This document shows positions 44,214 through 53,422 of a stretch of 64,000 nt of DNA, in pieces. Each line of letters begins with the position of its first letter. Positions within the stretch are counted from its first letter, which is position 1. The notes beneath the pieces are model-generated. The model did not search any database, was not told the DNA's origin, and saw only the letters and a program-made list of their open reading frames with translations. The stretch comes from Enterocloster lavalensis (GTDB lineage Bacteria > Bacillota > Clostridia > Lachnospirales > Lachnospiraceae): positions 62,001 through 126,000 of the forward strand of contig NZ_CABJCG010000002.1 of assembly GCF_902364025.1 (NCBI RefSeq), written 5' to 3'. The position numbers and the translations under genes were made by a program.

Positions 44214-45269
44214 TCACTTCCGGCAGTTCAAATCCCCCACAATCCCGCTCTCCGAGAACAGCGCCGTCGCGCCGCCGGTGTGCAGGAAAACGACGGTGCT
44301 GCCCTTAGGCACGCGGCCATCCCGGATGTATTCCATCATGCCGTGAAAACTTTTTCCCGAATAAACGGGGTCGGTGAAGATTCCCTCGGTCCGCGCCAGG
44401 TAGCGGATGTCGTCGTTGGCGGCGGGGCTGGGGACTTCGTAGCCGGCCCCGTAATACCGGTCGGTCACGGTAAACAGGTCCGTGGTGACGGTTTCGTCCG
44501 CTCCCATCAGGCGAAGGGCCTCGTTTGCCAGGGCGATTACTTCCTCCGGGTAGGAGGCCGGCTTGGGTCCCACCTCGATGCCCACCAGCTTCGTGTCGTT
44601 GCCCAGCAGGGCCTTGCCCGCGCAGAGGCCGGACAGGGTTCCGGTGCTGCCGGTGGCGGTGAACAGATAATCCGGCTTCAGTCCCATGGCGGCGGCCTGT
44701 TCCATGGTTTCCACATAGGCGTCGGCGAACCCGCAGGCGCCGAGGGGCAGGGAGCCGCCGGTGGGGATGTTGTAGATTTTGTGCCCCTGGGCCTCCAGCT
44801 CTTTAATACGTCCCTGGATCAGGTCCTGGGACTCCTCCATGGTCTGTTTGGTGCTGCGCCCGTTGGCCGGGATAATATTGATCTCCGCGCTCAGAATGGT
44901 GTCGAGGAGCAGGTTGGCCCGGATATCCGCCGCGTTTGGCTCCACGATGGCGGCCAGGAACAACACCGGGTTCAGTCCGCATTTGCGGGCGGCAGTGGCC
45001 GTCTCCATGGCGTGGTTGGACTGGGTGGCCCCGTAGGTGACCACGGTGTCGCAGCCCTGCCGGATGGCGTCGTGCAGAAGATACTCCAGTTTGCGGATTT
45101 TATTGCCGCCAAACAGCGTCATGCCGGAGAAATCCTCCCGCTTTACATACAACTCCACCCCATACTCCCCGGAGATCCGGTCCAGCCGGTGAAACGGCGT
45201 GGGGTAAAATCCCAGCTTCAGCTTGCCCAGACGCTCCAACATGTCTCTTATTTCCTCGATTGATTTCAT
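44214..45269 (-). CDS. D-cysteine desulfhydrase / ACC-deaminase-family PLP enzyme
   Basis: The 351-residue fold-type II PLP enzyme starts at ATG 45269 behind GGGGGAT; an upstream in-frame start lacks support. The PLP lysine lies in FGGNKIRKLEYLL, the YGATQSNHA loop binds the substrate carboxylate, and TGSTGTLSG is the phosphate loop. The family includes D-cysteine desulfhydrase and 1-aminocyclopropane-1-carboxylate deaminase; sequence alone does not separate them well. In Bacillota the former is more likely, releasing sulfide, ammonia and pyruvate. The sulfur-related CoADR-rhodanese gene is its convergent neighbour. Confidence 0.88.
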   Translation of the reverse strand: MKSIEEIRDMLERLGKLKLGFYPTPFHRLDRISGEYGVELYVKREDFSGMTLFGGNKIRKLEYLLHDAIRQGCDTVVTYGATQSNHAMETATAARKCGLNPVLFLAAIVEPNAADIRANLLLDTILSAEINIIPANGRSTKQTMEESQDLIQGRIKELEAQGHKIYNIPTGGSLPLGACGFADAYVETMEQAAAMGLKPDYLFTATGSTGTLSGLCAGKALLGNDTKLVGIEVGPKPASYPEEVIALANEALRLMGADETVTTDLFTVTDRYYGAGYEVPSPAANDDIRYLARTEGIFTDPVYSGKSFHGMMEYIRDGRVPKGSTVVFLHTGGATALFSESGIVGDLNCRK

Positions 45270-45552
45270 TCGCAATAAATCCCCCTTCTGATTGTTTGAT
45301 GATACTAATCTAAAGAATATCACATCGCCCGGCAACCTTCAAGAAAAGACAAACTTTTTGGCCCCTACTGGGGGCTCTTTTTGCAAATATTTACTGGAAA
45401 TGTCTAACAATTACAAAAATTAATTTCATATATATAGAAAACAATAAATATAACCAGACAAAATACCTTCCTTTTTTGGCGGTATTATGCTAAAATGGAT
45501 TTTAATCGGCAAAAGTTTATTAGTCATTTTGTGTCTAACAGGGAGGGGAGAA

Positions 45553-46410
45553 ATGGAAAAAATAATTCTGACCACAGAGAGCGGATCGGACGTACCGCAG
45601 GCCATGGCGGATGAATTGGGAATCCGCATCGCGCCCATGCATGTCATACTGGGGGATGAGAGCTATCCGGACCGGACGATTCCGGTTGCGGATGTTTTTG
45701 CTTTTTTTAAACGCACGAAAAAAATGCCCACCACGTCCGCGGTCAACCCGGAAGAGTACACCGCCTTTTTTCTCAAGCTGAGGGAAGAAAACCCGGAGGC
45801 GGAGATCATTCACATCGCATATTCCTCCAAAGCTTCCTGTACCTATCAGAATGCGAAGATCGCACTGGACGAACTGAGGGACGCCCGCATTCGCCTGATT
45901 GACTCCGAGACGGTGTCCAGCGGCATCGCGCTGCTTTTGTGGAAGTCCGCCCAGGTGATTGAAGGGGCGCAGAGCGCGGACCAGGCGGAGGAGCTGATCC
46001 GGGGGTTGATCCGCCGGGAGAGAGTGTCCTTTCTGCCGGATACCCTGGAATATTTGCGGGCCGGGGGACGCGTTTCCAACGCCGCTTACCTGGGAACGTC
46101 CCTGCTGCGCTTAAAGGTGCTAATCAACATGGTGGACGGACGCCTTGTGGCCTCGAAAAAGTATCGGGGTGATATGGAAAAGGTGTCCTTCCAGTATTTG
46201 GAGGATTTTGTGAAAAATCTGGGGGGCAACCGGGATGCGATTATTCTGTTCTACGCCGAGGGATTTTCCCTCCCTCTGCTGGAGCGCTTAAAGGACCGGT
46301 GCCGTCAGATGGGATTTGATCAGGTGCTCTCCACCGATATCGGCTGTGTGATTTCCTGCCACGGAGGCCCCGGCGTAATGGGGCTGGCCGCGTTTGCGGA
46401 CGAGGCGTAG
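45553..46410 (+). CDS. DegV-family fatty-acid-binding protein
   Basis: The 285-residue protein starts at ATG 45553 behind GGGAGGGGAG. The N-terminal IILTTESGSDVPQAMADELGI, the TTSAVNPEEY loop with the lipid-carboxylate-binding region, and SSKASCTYQNA mark the DegV/FakB fold. FakB proteins present fatty acids to the kinase FakA, which is not in this window. It is first in a four-gene cluster with an ICMT-like protein (3-bp gap), a GH3 protein and a GGDEF/HD-GYP protein. Confidence 0.9.
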   Translation: MEKIILTTESGSDVPQAMADELGIRIAPMHVILGDESYPDRTIPVADVFAFFKRTKKMPTTSAVNPEEYTAFFLKLREENPEAEIIHIAYSSKASCTYQNAKIALDELRDARIRLIDSETVSSGIALLLWKSAQVIEGAQSADQAEELIRGLIRRERVSFLPDTLEYLRAGGRVSNAAYLGTSLLRLKVLINMVDGRLVASKKYRGDMEKVSFQYLEDFVKNLGGNRDAIILFYAEGFSLPLLERLKDRCRQMGFDQVLSTDIGCVISCHGGPGVMGLAAFADEA

Positions 46411-46413
46411 GCA

Positions 46414-46956
46414 ATGGGAGAGTGGACCGCCGGTCTCGCGGCCTTTGGACTTTACTTTTTATACGACTGGAACCGGGTGTACCGCAAAAACGGCTGGATG
46501 AAGCCGTTTTTCGCCGCAGGCAGCCTGCTGCTGGCCTGGGTGGGACTGCGGCTGATCCTGTCAGCCTGGGCGTCGGGGCAACGGCTGTGGCTGGCGCCTG
46601 CGGTTTTGTTCCTGGCCGGATTGATTCACACGCTGTTTTTTGCCCTGCCCTTTGACGATACCTACCGCAGGGAGGCGGACGGGCACAAGGTCTGCCGGGC
46701 GGGAGCGTACGGCCGCTGCCGCCACCCCGGAATCTGGTGGTTTTTCGGCTGCTTTATCTGCCTGGGCCTGGCCTGCGGGGGATGGGAGCGGCTGCTTTTG
46801 TGCCTGGGACTCTCGGCCCTGAATCTGGGATACGCCTGGTACCAGGACCGGCTGATTTTTGTGAAAGAATTTTCGGATTATGAGGATTACCGGAAAACAG
46901 TTCCGTTTTTGATACCAAAGATGAGAAAAGGAGGCGGCGCGGCGGATGACCTTTGA
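46414..46956 (+). CDS. ICMT/PEMT-like membrane methyltransferase-family protein
   Basis: The 180-residue protein has about four membrane segments (near residues 5-20, 28-50, 55-75 and 110-140). The C-terminal pattern GAYGRCRHPGIWWF (about residues 99-112) is the methyltransferase motif of the isoprenylcysteine carboxyl methyltransferase/phospholipid methyltransferase superfamily, whose RHP-x-Y/G contacts S-adenosylmethionine; a late acidic pair (FVKEFSDYEDYRK) also fits. Substrate is unknown; a lipid carboxylate or isoprenoid is plausible given its neighbours. Its end overlaps the GH3 start by 11 bp. Confidence 0.75.
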   Translation: MGEWTAGLAAFGLYFLYDWNRVYRKNGWMKPFFAAGSLLLAWVGLRLILSAWASGQRLWLAPAVLFLAGLIHTLFFALPFDDTYRREADGHKVCRAGAYGRCRHPGIWWFFGCFICLGLACGGWERLLLCLGLSALNLGYAWYQDRLIFVKEFSDYEDYRKTVPFLIPKMRKGGGAADDL

Positions 46957-48580
46957 GGAGAAACTGAAAAATCAGGAGTATGACCGGATTTGGCAGGAAT
47001 ACTGCGGATTCCTGGAGCTGGACATGGACGCGTACATGGGCATTCAGAACCGGCTGCTGGAGGAGCAGATGCGCCTGTGGTGTTCCAGTCCCCTGGGAAA
47101 AAAGATTTTAAAGGGCAGGGTGCCGGGGAATATTCAGGAGTTCCGGCAGATCGTCCCGCTGACCACCTACGAGGATTACGCGGACGTGCTTCTGCTGAAG
47201 CGGGAGGATATGCTGCCCGACAAGCCCATTATCTGGATTCAGACCACCTGGGAGGGCGGAAAGCACCCGATCAAGGTGGCTCCCTACACCAAGGGTATGC
47301 TCCAGACCTATAAAAACAACGTGCTCACCTGTATGCTGCTGTCCACCAGCACGGAGAAGGGCAAATTCGACGTGGAGGCCGGGGACACCTTCCTCTACGC
47401 GCTGGCGCCGCTGCCCTACACCACGGGCCTGATCCCACTGGCTCTGACCGACGAGGTGAACATCGAGTTTCTGCCGCCGGTCAGCGAGGCGGTGAATATG
47501 ACCTTCTCGGAGCGGAACAAGCGGGGTTTTAAAATGGGCCTGAGCAAGGGGATCGACTTCTTCTTCGGTCTGGGCAGCGTTGCCTACTATGTGAGCCTCA
47601 GCGTGGCCGCGCTCTCCGAGGGCAGCCAGAAGGGGTCCTCCGTGCTGAAGAAGATTTGCTCCATGTCCCCCTCCATGATGGCTAAGTATCTGAAGGCCAA
47701 GCGGGAGTGCAAGCGGGAAAACCGGCCCTTGAAGCCCAAAGACATTTTCAGGCTCAAAGGCTTCCTCTGCGCCGGGACGGACAACCACTGCTACAAGGAT
47801 GATCTGGAGGACTTGTGGGGCGTGCGCCCGGTGGAAGTATTTTCCGGCACCGAACCCAGCTGCATCGGCACCGAGACCTGGAACCGGAACGGTCTTTACT
47901 TCTTCCCGGACGCCTGTTTCTATGAATTCATCCCTGAGGAGGAGATGTACAAGAACATGGAGGACAAGTCCTATACGCCCAGGACCGTGTGTATGGACGA
48001 GGTGGTTCCCGGGGAGGTCTACGAGATCGCCCTGACCGTGTTAAAGGGCGGGGCGTTTGCCCGTTACCGGGTGGGCGATATGTACCGCTGCCTGGGGCTG
48101 ACCAGCAAGGAGGATGAGACGAGAATTCCGCGGTTCGAGTACATCGACCGGATTCCCAGCATCATTGACATCGCGGGCTTCACCCGCATCTCGGAGAATT
48201 CCATCAAAAACGTGATCGAGCTCTCCGGCGTGGAGGTTGAGAACTGGGTGGCGTTAAAGGAGTTTACCCAGGACAAGGGCCGGCCGTTCCTGCACCTGTA
48301 TGTGGAACTGTCCCCGGGCGCGGTGGTGAACCGGGCGGTGAGCCGGGAACTGTTAAAAGAACAGCTGACCATTTATTTCAAATACGTGGACCAGGATTAC
48401 CAGGACTTAAAACGGATTCTGGGAATGGACCCGCTGGAAGTTACGATTCTGCGCTGCGGCACCTTTGCAGCGTTCCGGCGGCAAACCGGCAAGGTTCTGC
48501 GGCACGTCAACCCATCGGTTCACGACGTGCAGGAAATGGTAAAGCTGCAGGGAACCCTTGACGGACGGAGGACCTATTAG
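46946..48580 (+). CDS. GH3-family acyl-adenylating protein
   Basis: The 544-residue protein resembles GH3 (auxin-responsive) enzymes, members of the adenylating superfamily that join carboxylates to amino acids in plants. Recognisable stretches are PLTTYEDYADVLLLKREDMLPDKPIIWIQTTW (residue about 70), VEVFSGTEPSCIGTETW near residue 295, and GAFARYRVGDMYRCLG near 370, a YRxGD element of GH3 proteins. The usual SSGT loop is not obvious; QTTWEGGKH occupies that position. Bacterial GH3 substrates are unknown. The DegV and methyltransferase-like neighbours suggest fatty-acid or lipid carboxylates. Confidence 0.85.
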   Translation: MTFEEKLKNQEYDRIWQEYCGFLELDMDAYMGIQNRLLEEQMRLWCSSPLGKKILKGRVPGNIQEFRQIVPLTTYEDYADVLLLKREDMLPDKPIIWIQTTWEGGKHPIKVAPYTKGMLQTYKNNVLTCMLLSTSTEKGKFDVEAGDTFLYALAPLPYTTGLIPLALTDEVNIEFLPPVSEAVNMTFSERNKRGFKMGLSKGIDFFFGLGSVAYYVSLSVAALSEGSQKGSSVLKKICSMSPSMMAKYLKAKRECKRENRPLKPKDIFRLKGFLCAGTDNHCYKDDLEDLWGVRPVEVFSGTEPSCIGTETWNRNGLYFFPDACFYEFIPEEEMYKNMEDKSYTPRTVCMDEVVPGEVYEIALTVLKGGAFARYRVGDMYRCLGLTSKEDETRIPRFEYIDRIPSIIDIAGFTRISENSIKNVIELSGVEVENWVALKEFTQDKGRPFLHLYVELSPGAVVNRAVSRELLKEQLTIYFKYVDQDYQDLKRILGMDPLEVTILRCGTFAAFRRQTGKVLRHVNPSVHDVQEMVKLQGTLDGRRTY

Positions 48581-48583
48581 CCT

Positions 48584-51118
48584 ATGAGCAGTTTTGTATT
48601 TATTTCCATAACCGCGCTGTATTTCTACGCATTCCTTATGCTGGCGTTCCTCACAGCCAAAAAGTCCAAGCTGATCACGGATTTTATCGCCGTCCTGTTC
48701 ACCATGATCCTGTGGACCGGCGGCTCGCTGCTCATGCGCCTGCAGGCCTGGCCCGGCTACCGGCTTTGGTACCACTTTTCCCTGGCCGGAATCTGGCTGG
48801 TTCCCTACGCCTATTTCTGCTTTATCCGGGATTTCTGCGGCCAGCCTGCCAGAACCAGGCACCGGATCTGGCTGGTTTTATCCCTTGCGGGCTGCCTGGT
48901 GAACTTAAAAACCGGATGGCTGTTGGCTGCGCCCCGGCTGGTGGAGGCAAAAGGCGGCGTGCGGTTTGTGTACGACATGAAGTGGCAGGTGGGCATCATG
49001 TACGGCCTGTGCCTTCTGATCGTGCTGCATACCATGGCTATGGCGGTGCAGTCCCGGAAAAAGCCGGGAATGACGTCCCAGGTGCTGCCCCTGTTGTTCG
49101 GGGAAATGCTTCTGTTCCTGGGCAATCTGGCGCTGCCGGTGTTCAACGGCTTCCCCATTGATATTCTGGCCGGCGTGGGCAACGCGGTGGTGATGTTCTA
49201 TACCCTGTACACCCGCCGGGTGTTCCGCCTGACCATGCTGGTGTCCCGGGTGAACTGCTACGTGATTGCGATGGGAATCAGCGTGGTGGCGTTCTACAAC
49301 CTGGCCCAGTCCCTGGATGCGCTGATCCGGGTGGAGATTCCCATGCTGGCCTCCTCCAGCGTGATGATTGTAGCCGTTATGACCATGCTGGCCACCATGT
49401 TCATTTACTTTATCACACGAAGGTTTTTTGACCAGCTTTTTGTGAAAGAGGAGATCAGCCAGACGGAGCGGCTGGGGGAGTACACCACCCAGGTGTCCCG
49501 CAGCCTGCGCCTCAATGAAATTTTGGGGGCTCTGGTGGACGTGATCCGGGATACCCTGAACGTGAAAAAGATTTACATCTGCATACGGGAGGCGGACGGG
49601 AGCTACCCGGCCACCTACAGCAGCAGTCCATTGGACGACCGGAATTTCTCCATGGACCAGGGGCATCCCATGGTAGCCTGGCTCAGAAGCCACGACACCT
49701 GCCTGCTGCTTCGGGATTTCAGGCGTACCGTGGAGTATAAATCCATGTGGGAGGACGAAAAGCACCGCCTGGACACGATGAAAATCGAGTGTGTCCTGCC
49801 CCTGAAGGACAACAACGACCTGGTAGGCATCGTGCTGCTGGGGCGGAAGGAGAAAAAGGGGAAATTCCAGTGGGGTTATACGGTGGAGGACATCAGCTTC
49901 TTGAACTCCCTGGAATCCGTCAGCTCCATCGCGGTAAAAAATTCCCGGCTTTACGAGAAGGCTTACCTGGAGGCGCGCACCGACGAACTGACCGGCCTGC
50001 TCAACCGCAAGTATTTCTATGAGGTGCTGGAGGAAAATTACGAGAAATGCCGCAAGACCTCATTAACCCTGGTGATCTTCAATGTGGACGATTTCAAGCT
50101 GTACAATCAGCTCTACGGCAACAATGAGGGGGACAAGGCCCTGGTCCATATCGCCCAGATCATAAAGGGCACCGTGGGGAGCAACGGTTACTGCGCCCGC
50201 TACAGCGGCAAGGAGTTCGCCGCCATTCTGCCGGACTACGATATCTACTCCGCCCAGAATCTGGCCGAGAATATCAGCCGCCAGATTCAGAACATGAACC
50301 GGAACTCCTCGGATACATATCTGAAAACCCTGACCGTGAGCTGCGGAATCTGCGCCGTTCCCTACGCGGCCTCCTCCTTAAACGAGTTGGTTTCCAACGC
50401 GGACCGCGCGGTGTACCACGTGAAGCGCTCCGGCAAAAATGGGATTCTGGTGTACTCGGACGGAATCATCGGCCGCCGGGACACGGACGAGGGGCTGGCC
50501 AAAAAGCACAAGAGCATGTACTCCGAGTACGCGCCCACGATCTACGCCCTGACGGCGGCCATCGACGCCAAGGACCATTACACGTTCCAGCACTCCAAGA
50601 ACGTGGCCTACTACGCGGAGGCCATCGCCAGAGCCATCGGCACCAGCGACGAGTACCGGGAAATCCTCAAGGAGGCGGCTCTGCTCCACGATATCGGCAA
50701 GATCGGCATCCCGGAGAATATTCTCAATAAAGAAGGGAAGCTGACCGACGAGGAGTACGATGCCATGAAGCGCCACGTGGAGTCCTCGGTGGAGATTATC
50801 CGCCACCTTCCCAACATGGACTACGTGATCCCGGCCGTGCTGGGCCACCACGAGCGATTTGACGGCAAGGGTTATCCCCGGCGCATCGCGGGGAAGGATA
50901 TCCCGCTGGCGGCCCGGATTCTCTGCGTGGCGGACTCCTTTGACGCCATGGTGTCAAAGCGGTGTTACAAGCCCAGCATGTCCGTGGAGTTCGCGGTGGG
51001 AGAGCTGGAAAAGGGCGCCGGAAGCCAGTTTGACCCGGAGTTGGTGCCGCTCTTTATTGAAATGATCGGGAGCGGAGCGGTAGTTCCGGTGATCGACGAA
51101 GGTCTTATGAAAGAATAA
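48584..51118 (+). CDS. Membrane sensor with GAF, degenerate GGDEF and HD-GYP domains
   Basis: The 844-residue protein starts 3 bp after the GH3 stop. About seven to eight membrane segments fill residues 1-290. A GAF domain follows (about 300-455), then a GGDEF-like domain beginning TDELTGLLNRKYF, in which the signature is SGKEF (541-545), so cyclase activity is unlikely. The C-terminal HD-GYP domain has HSKNVAYYAEAIA, the catalytic HDIGKIG (about 702) and HHERFDGKGYP (about 755-762), the residues needed for a c-di-GMP phosphodiesterase. A membrane sensor that degrades c-di-GMP in response to a ligand is the best reading. Confidence 0.92.
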   Translation: MSSFVFISITALYFYAFLMLAFLTAKKSKLITDFIAVLFTMILWTGGSLLMRLQAWPGYRLWYHFSLAGIWLVPYAYFCFIRDFCGQPARTRHRIWLVLSLAGCLVNLKTGWLLAAPRLVEAKGGVRFVYDMKWQVGIMYGLCLLIVLHTMAMAVQSRKKPGMTSQVLPLLFGEMLLFLGNLALPVFNGFPIDILAGVGNAVVMFYTLYTRRVFRLTMLVSRVNCYVIAMGISVVAFYNLAQSLDALIRVEIPMLASSSVMIVAVMTMLATMFIYFITRRFFDQLFVKEEISQTERLGEYTTQVSRSLRLNEILGALVDVIRDTLNVKKIYICIREADGSYPATYSSSPLDDRNFSMDQGHPMVAWLRSHDTCLLLRDFRRTVEYKSMWEDEKHRLDTMKIECVLPLKDNNDLVGIVLLGRKEKKGKFQWGYTVEDISFLNSLESVSSIAVKNSRLYEKAYLEARTDELTGLLNRKYFYEVLEENYEKCRKTSLTLVIFNVDDFKLYNQLYGNNEGDKALVHIAQIIKGTVGSNGYCARYSGKEFAAILPDYDIYSAQNLAENISRQIQNMNRNSSDTYLKTLTVSCGICAVPYAASSLNELVSNADRAVYHVKRSGKNGILVYSDGIIGRRDTDEGLAKKHKSMYSEYAPTIYALTAAIDAKDHYTFQHSKNVAYYAEAIARAIGTSDEYREILKEAALLHDIGKIGIPENILNKEGKLTDEEYDAMKRHVESSVEIIRHLPNMDYVIPAVLGHHERFDGKGYPRRIAGKDIPLAARILCVADSFDAMVSKRCYKPSMSVEFAVGELEKGAGSQFDPELVPLFIEMIGSGAVVPVIDEGLMKE

Positions 51119-51123
51119 TATTG

Positions 51124-51169
51124 CAGGGCGGTTTTTGGAATCCTATGATTCCGGAAGCCGCCCTGTTTT
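51124..51169 (+). terminator. Terminator of the DegV-GH3-HD-GYP operon
   Basis: A 19-bp stem with three G-U pairs and a CTAT loop: CAGGGCGG at 51124-51131 pairs with CCGCCCTG at 51158-51165, continued by GGAATC/GATTCC, and followed by TTTT. Confidence 0.88.
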
Positions 51170-51195
51170 ACGCAAAAGCGTTGGTCGTTCGCTCC

Positions 51196-51909
51196 GGCTG
51201 CGGCCCGGTATGCGCCGGCTGTCGCCCGGTATGCGCCGGCTGCGGCCCGGTATGCGCCGGCTGTCGCCCGGTATGCGCCGGCTGCGGCCCGGTATGCGCC
51301 GGCTGCGGCCCGGTATGCGCCGGCTGCGGCCCGGTATGCGCCGGCTGCGGCCCGGTATGCGCCGGCTGCGGCCCGGTATGCGCCGGCTGCGGCCCGGTAT
51401 GCGCCGGCTGCGGCCCGGTATGCGCCGGCTGCGGCCCGGTATGCGCCGGCTGCGGCCCGGTATGCGCCGGCTGCGGCCCGGTATGCGCCGGCTGCGGCCC
51501 GGTATGCGCCGGCTGCGGCCCGGTATGCGCCGGCTGCGGCCCGGTATGCGCCGGCTGCGGCCCGGTATGCGCCGGCTGCGGCCCGGTATGCGCCGGCTGC
51601 GGCCCGGTATGCGCCGGCTGCGGCCCGGTATGCGCCGGCTGCGGCCCGGTATGCGCCGGCTGCGGCCCGGTATGCGCCGGCTGCGGCCCGGTATGCGCCG
51701 GCTGCGGCCCGGTATGCGCCGGCTGCGGCCCGGTATGCGCCGGCTGCGGCCCGGTATGCGCCGGCTGCGGCCCGGTATGCGCCGGCTGCGGCCCGGTATG
51801 CGCCGGCTGCGGCCCGGTATGCGCCGGCTGCGGCCCGGTATGCGCCGGCTGCGGCCCGGTATGCCCTGGCTGCTGCTCGGTATGTCTCAGCTGCCGCCCA
51901 GTATGCCCC
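51196..51909. repeat. 21-bp minisatellite, 34 units
   Basis: The unit begins GGCTGCGGCCCGGTATGCGC plus one C. Units 1-31 (51196-51846) are identical except units 2 and 4, which share TGTCGC in place of TGCGGC. Units 32-34 (51847-51909) are increasingly diverged. With 21 being a multiple of three and no stop in any phase, all six frames are open; plus-strand frames read GCGPVCA, AAARYAP and LRPGMRR, and the main minus frame reads GAYRAAA. The array lies between two convergent genes and has no ribosome binding site on the plus strand. It is read as noncoding. Confidence 0.9.
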
Positions 51910-51919
51910 GTCCACCGCC

Positions 51920-53368
51920 CTACGGCGCGTCCTCCGGCATCAGGCAGCCGTCTGCCAGATGGTACACCACATTGCCCACGTGCTCGATAAACGCGCGGTC
52001 GTGGCTCACCGCCAGCAGCGTTCCGTCATACCCGGCCAGCAGCTTTTCCAGCCCCTCCATGGTGTACACGTCCATATGGTTGGTGGGCTCATCCAGAATC
52101 AGGAAGTTGCAGCCCCCGACCAGTACCTTGGCGAGGGCGGTTTTGACCCGCTCGCCCCCGGAGAGCACCTTCACCGGCTTTTCCATGTCCCGCAGGCTCA
52201 TATAGAGGTTGGAGAGCACGGCCCGGCAGATATGCTGGGGATAGGCGGCGTCCCTTGTCACGTTTTCCAGCACCGTTTTGTCCGGGTCCAGCGTATCCTG
52301 ATCCTGGGAGAAATAGGCCACTCTGGCCTCGGAGGTGATAAACGTACCCTGTGCCCCGGCCATCAGGGCGTGGATGAGGGTGGACTTGCCCGCTCCATTT
52401 CCTCCGGTGATAAAGGTGCGCCTGCCGGACTCCACGGACAGGCTGACATTGTTTAACACCAAACGCTCCCCGTAAGTCACGGTCAAATTCCGCACCGTGG
52501 CCGCGTACCGGGCCCGGATACGCCCGCTGTCCGGCAGTTTCATGGACACGTCCGGCAGCTGCCTTGGACGTTCTTTTTTCTCCAGCTGTTCGATGCGGGT
52601 GGCGATGGCGCGGGCGTTGCTCTGGACGTGTCCCTGCTGGATCGCCGCCGTACCCTTGTAGAGAATCCACTCGCTGCTGCTCATGCGTTTCGGCGGCTTT
52701 CGCATCTGACTGCCGTGGCGGGCCAGCTCGTCTGCGGCCAGCTCCAGCCGCCGCTTCTCCCTGCGGTACTGCTGGTATTCGAATTCCTGGAAATCCCGCT
52801 CCCTGCGGGTCTGCTCCGCCCACTGGGAATAGTTGCCGTCAAATACCCGCACGGCCCCGTCCTCCAGCTCCCAGATCCGGTTGCAGACCCGGTCCAAAAG
52901 CCTGCGGTCGTGGGACACCATCAAAATCGCGCCCCGGTACCCGGCCAGCATCTTTTCCAGCGCGTTAACGCCGTCTAAATCCAGGTTGGTGGTGGGCTCA
53001 TCCGCAAAGAGCAGCGGCGCCCGTTTGGAAAATGCGGCCGCGATGGCCAAACGTGTGCGCTCCCCGCCGCTTTTCACCGCGCTTCCCCGCAGTCTCATGC
53101 GGCTGATCAGCCGTTCTTCCGGCCCGTCGTTTTCACCGCCGGGCAAAAGCTCTGCGGTCTGCAAAATCTCCGCGATCTCGCAGGACCGTCTGACGGACCC
53201 ACCGTCCGCGGCGATCCGCCCGGACAGCACGCCGAGGAGCGTGCTTTTGCCGGTTCCGTTGCGGCCGATGAGGCCAATCCGGTCCCCGTCCTGAATTTCC
53301 AGCCGCCCGATGTCTAAAATTTTCTGAATGCCGTATTCCTTTTTCACATTCTGTGCGCTCAACAACAT
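51920..53368 (-). CDS. ABC-F family ATPase (antibiotic-resistance type)
   Basis: The 482-residue protein has two ABC domains and no membrane segments. The first has Walker A GRNGTGKST (35-43), signature SGGERTRL and Walker B LLFADEPTTNLD. The second has GGNGAGKST, LSGGERVKTAL and LILDEPTNHMD. The linker between them contains the charged FEYQQYRREKRRLELAADEL and RKPPKRMSSSEWILYKG region, as in Vga/Lsa/CplR-like ribosome-protection proteins. These displace lincosamides, pleuromutilins or streptogramin A from the ribosome. The attenuated leader supports an antibiotic-induced resistance role; the drug spectrum cannot be read from sequence. Confidence 0.9.
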   Translation of the reverse strand: MLLSAQNVKKEYGIQKILDIGRLEIQDGDRIGLIGRNGTGKSTLLGVLSGRIAADGGSVRRSCEIAEILQTAELLPGGENDGPEERLISRMRLRGSAVKSGGERTRLAIAAAFSKRAPLLFADEPTTNLDLDGVNALEKMLAGYRGAILMVSHDRRLLDRVCNRIWELEDGAVRVFDGNYSQWAEQTRRERDFQEFEYQQYRREKRRLELAADELARHGSQMRKPPKRMSSSEWILYKGTAAIQQGHVQSNARAIATRIEQLEKKERPRQLPDVSMKLPDSGRIRARYAATVRNLTVTYGERLVLNNVSLSVESGRRTFITGGNGAGKSTLIHALMAGAQGTFITSEARVAYFSQDQDTLDPDKTVLENVTRDAAYPQHICRAVLSNLYMSLRDMEKPVKVLSGGERVKTALAKVLVGGCNFLILDEPTNHMDVYTMEGLEKLLAGYDGTLLAVSHDRAFIEHVGNVVYHLADGCLMPEDAP

Positions 53369-53422
53369 AAAAAAATCCCTCCCAAACGCATCTCGCTCAG
53401 AACGGATTCACAGAAAAAAGCC

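Noticed and set aside
51196..51909. CRISPR array
   Set aside because: Units are contiguous with no unique spacers, and no cas gene is nearby; it is a simple tandem repeat.
51121..52205. Long open frames of 289-356 codons through the 21-bp repeat on the plus strand
   Set aside because: They arise because the repeat has no stop in any frame. No ribosome binding site or plausible start exists, and the frames run into the antisense of the ABC-F gene.
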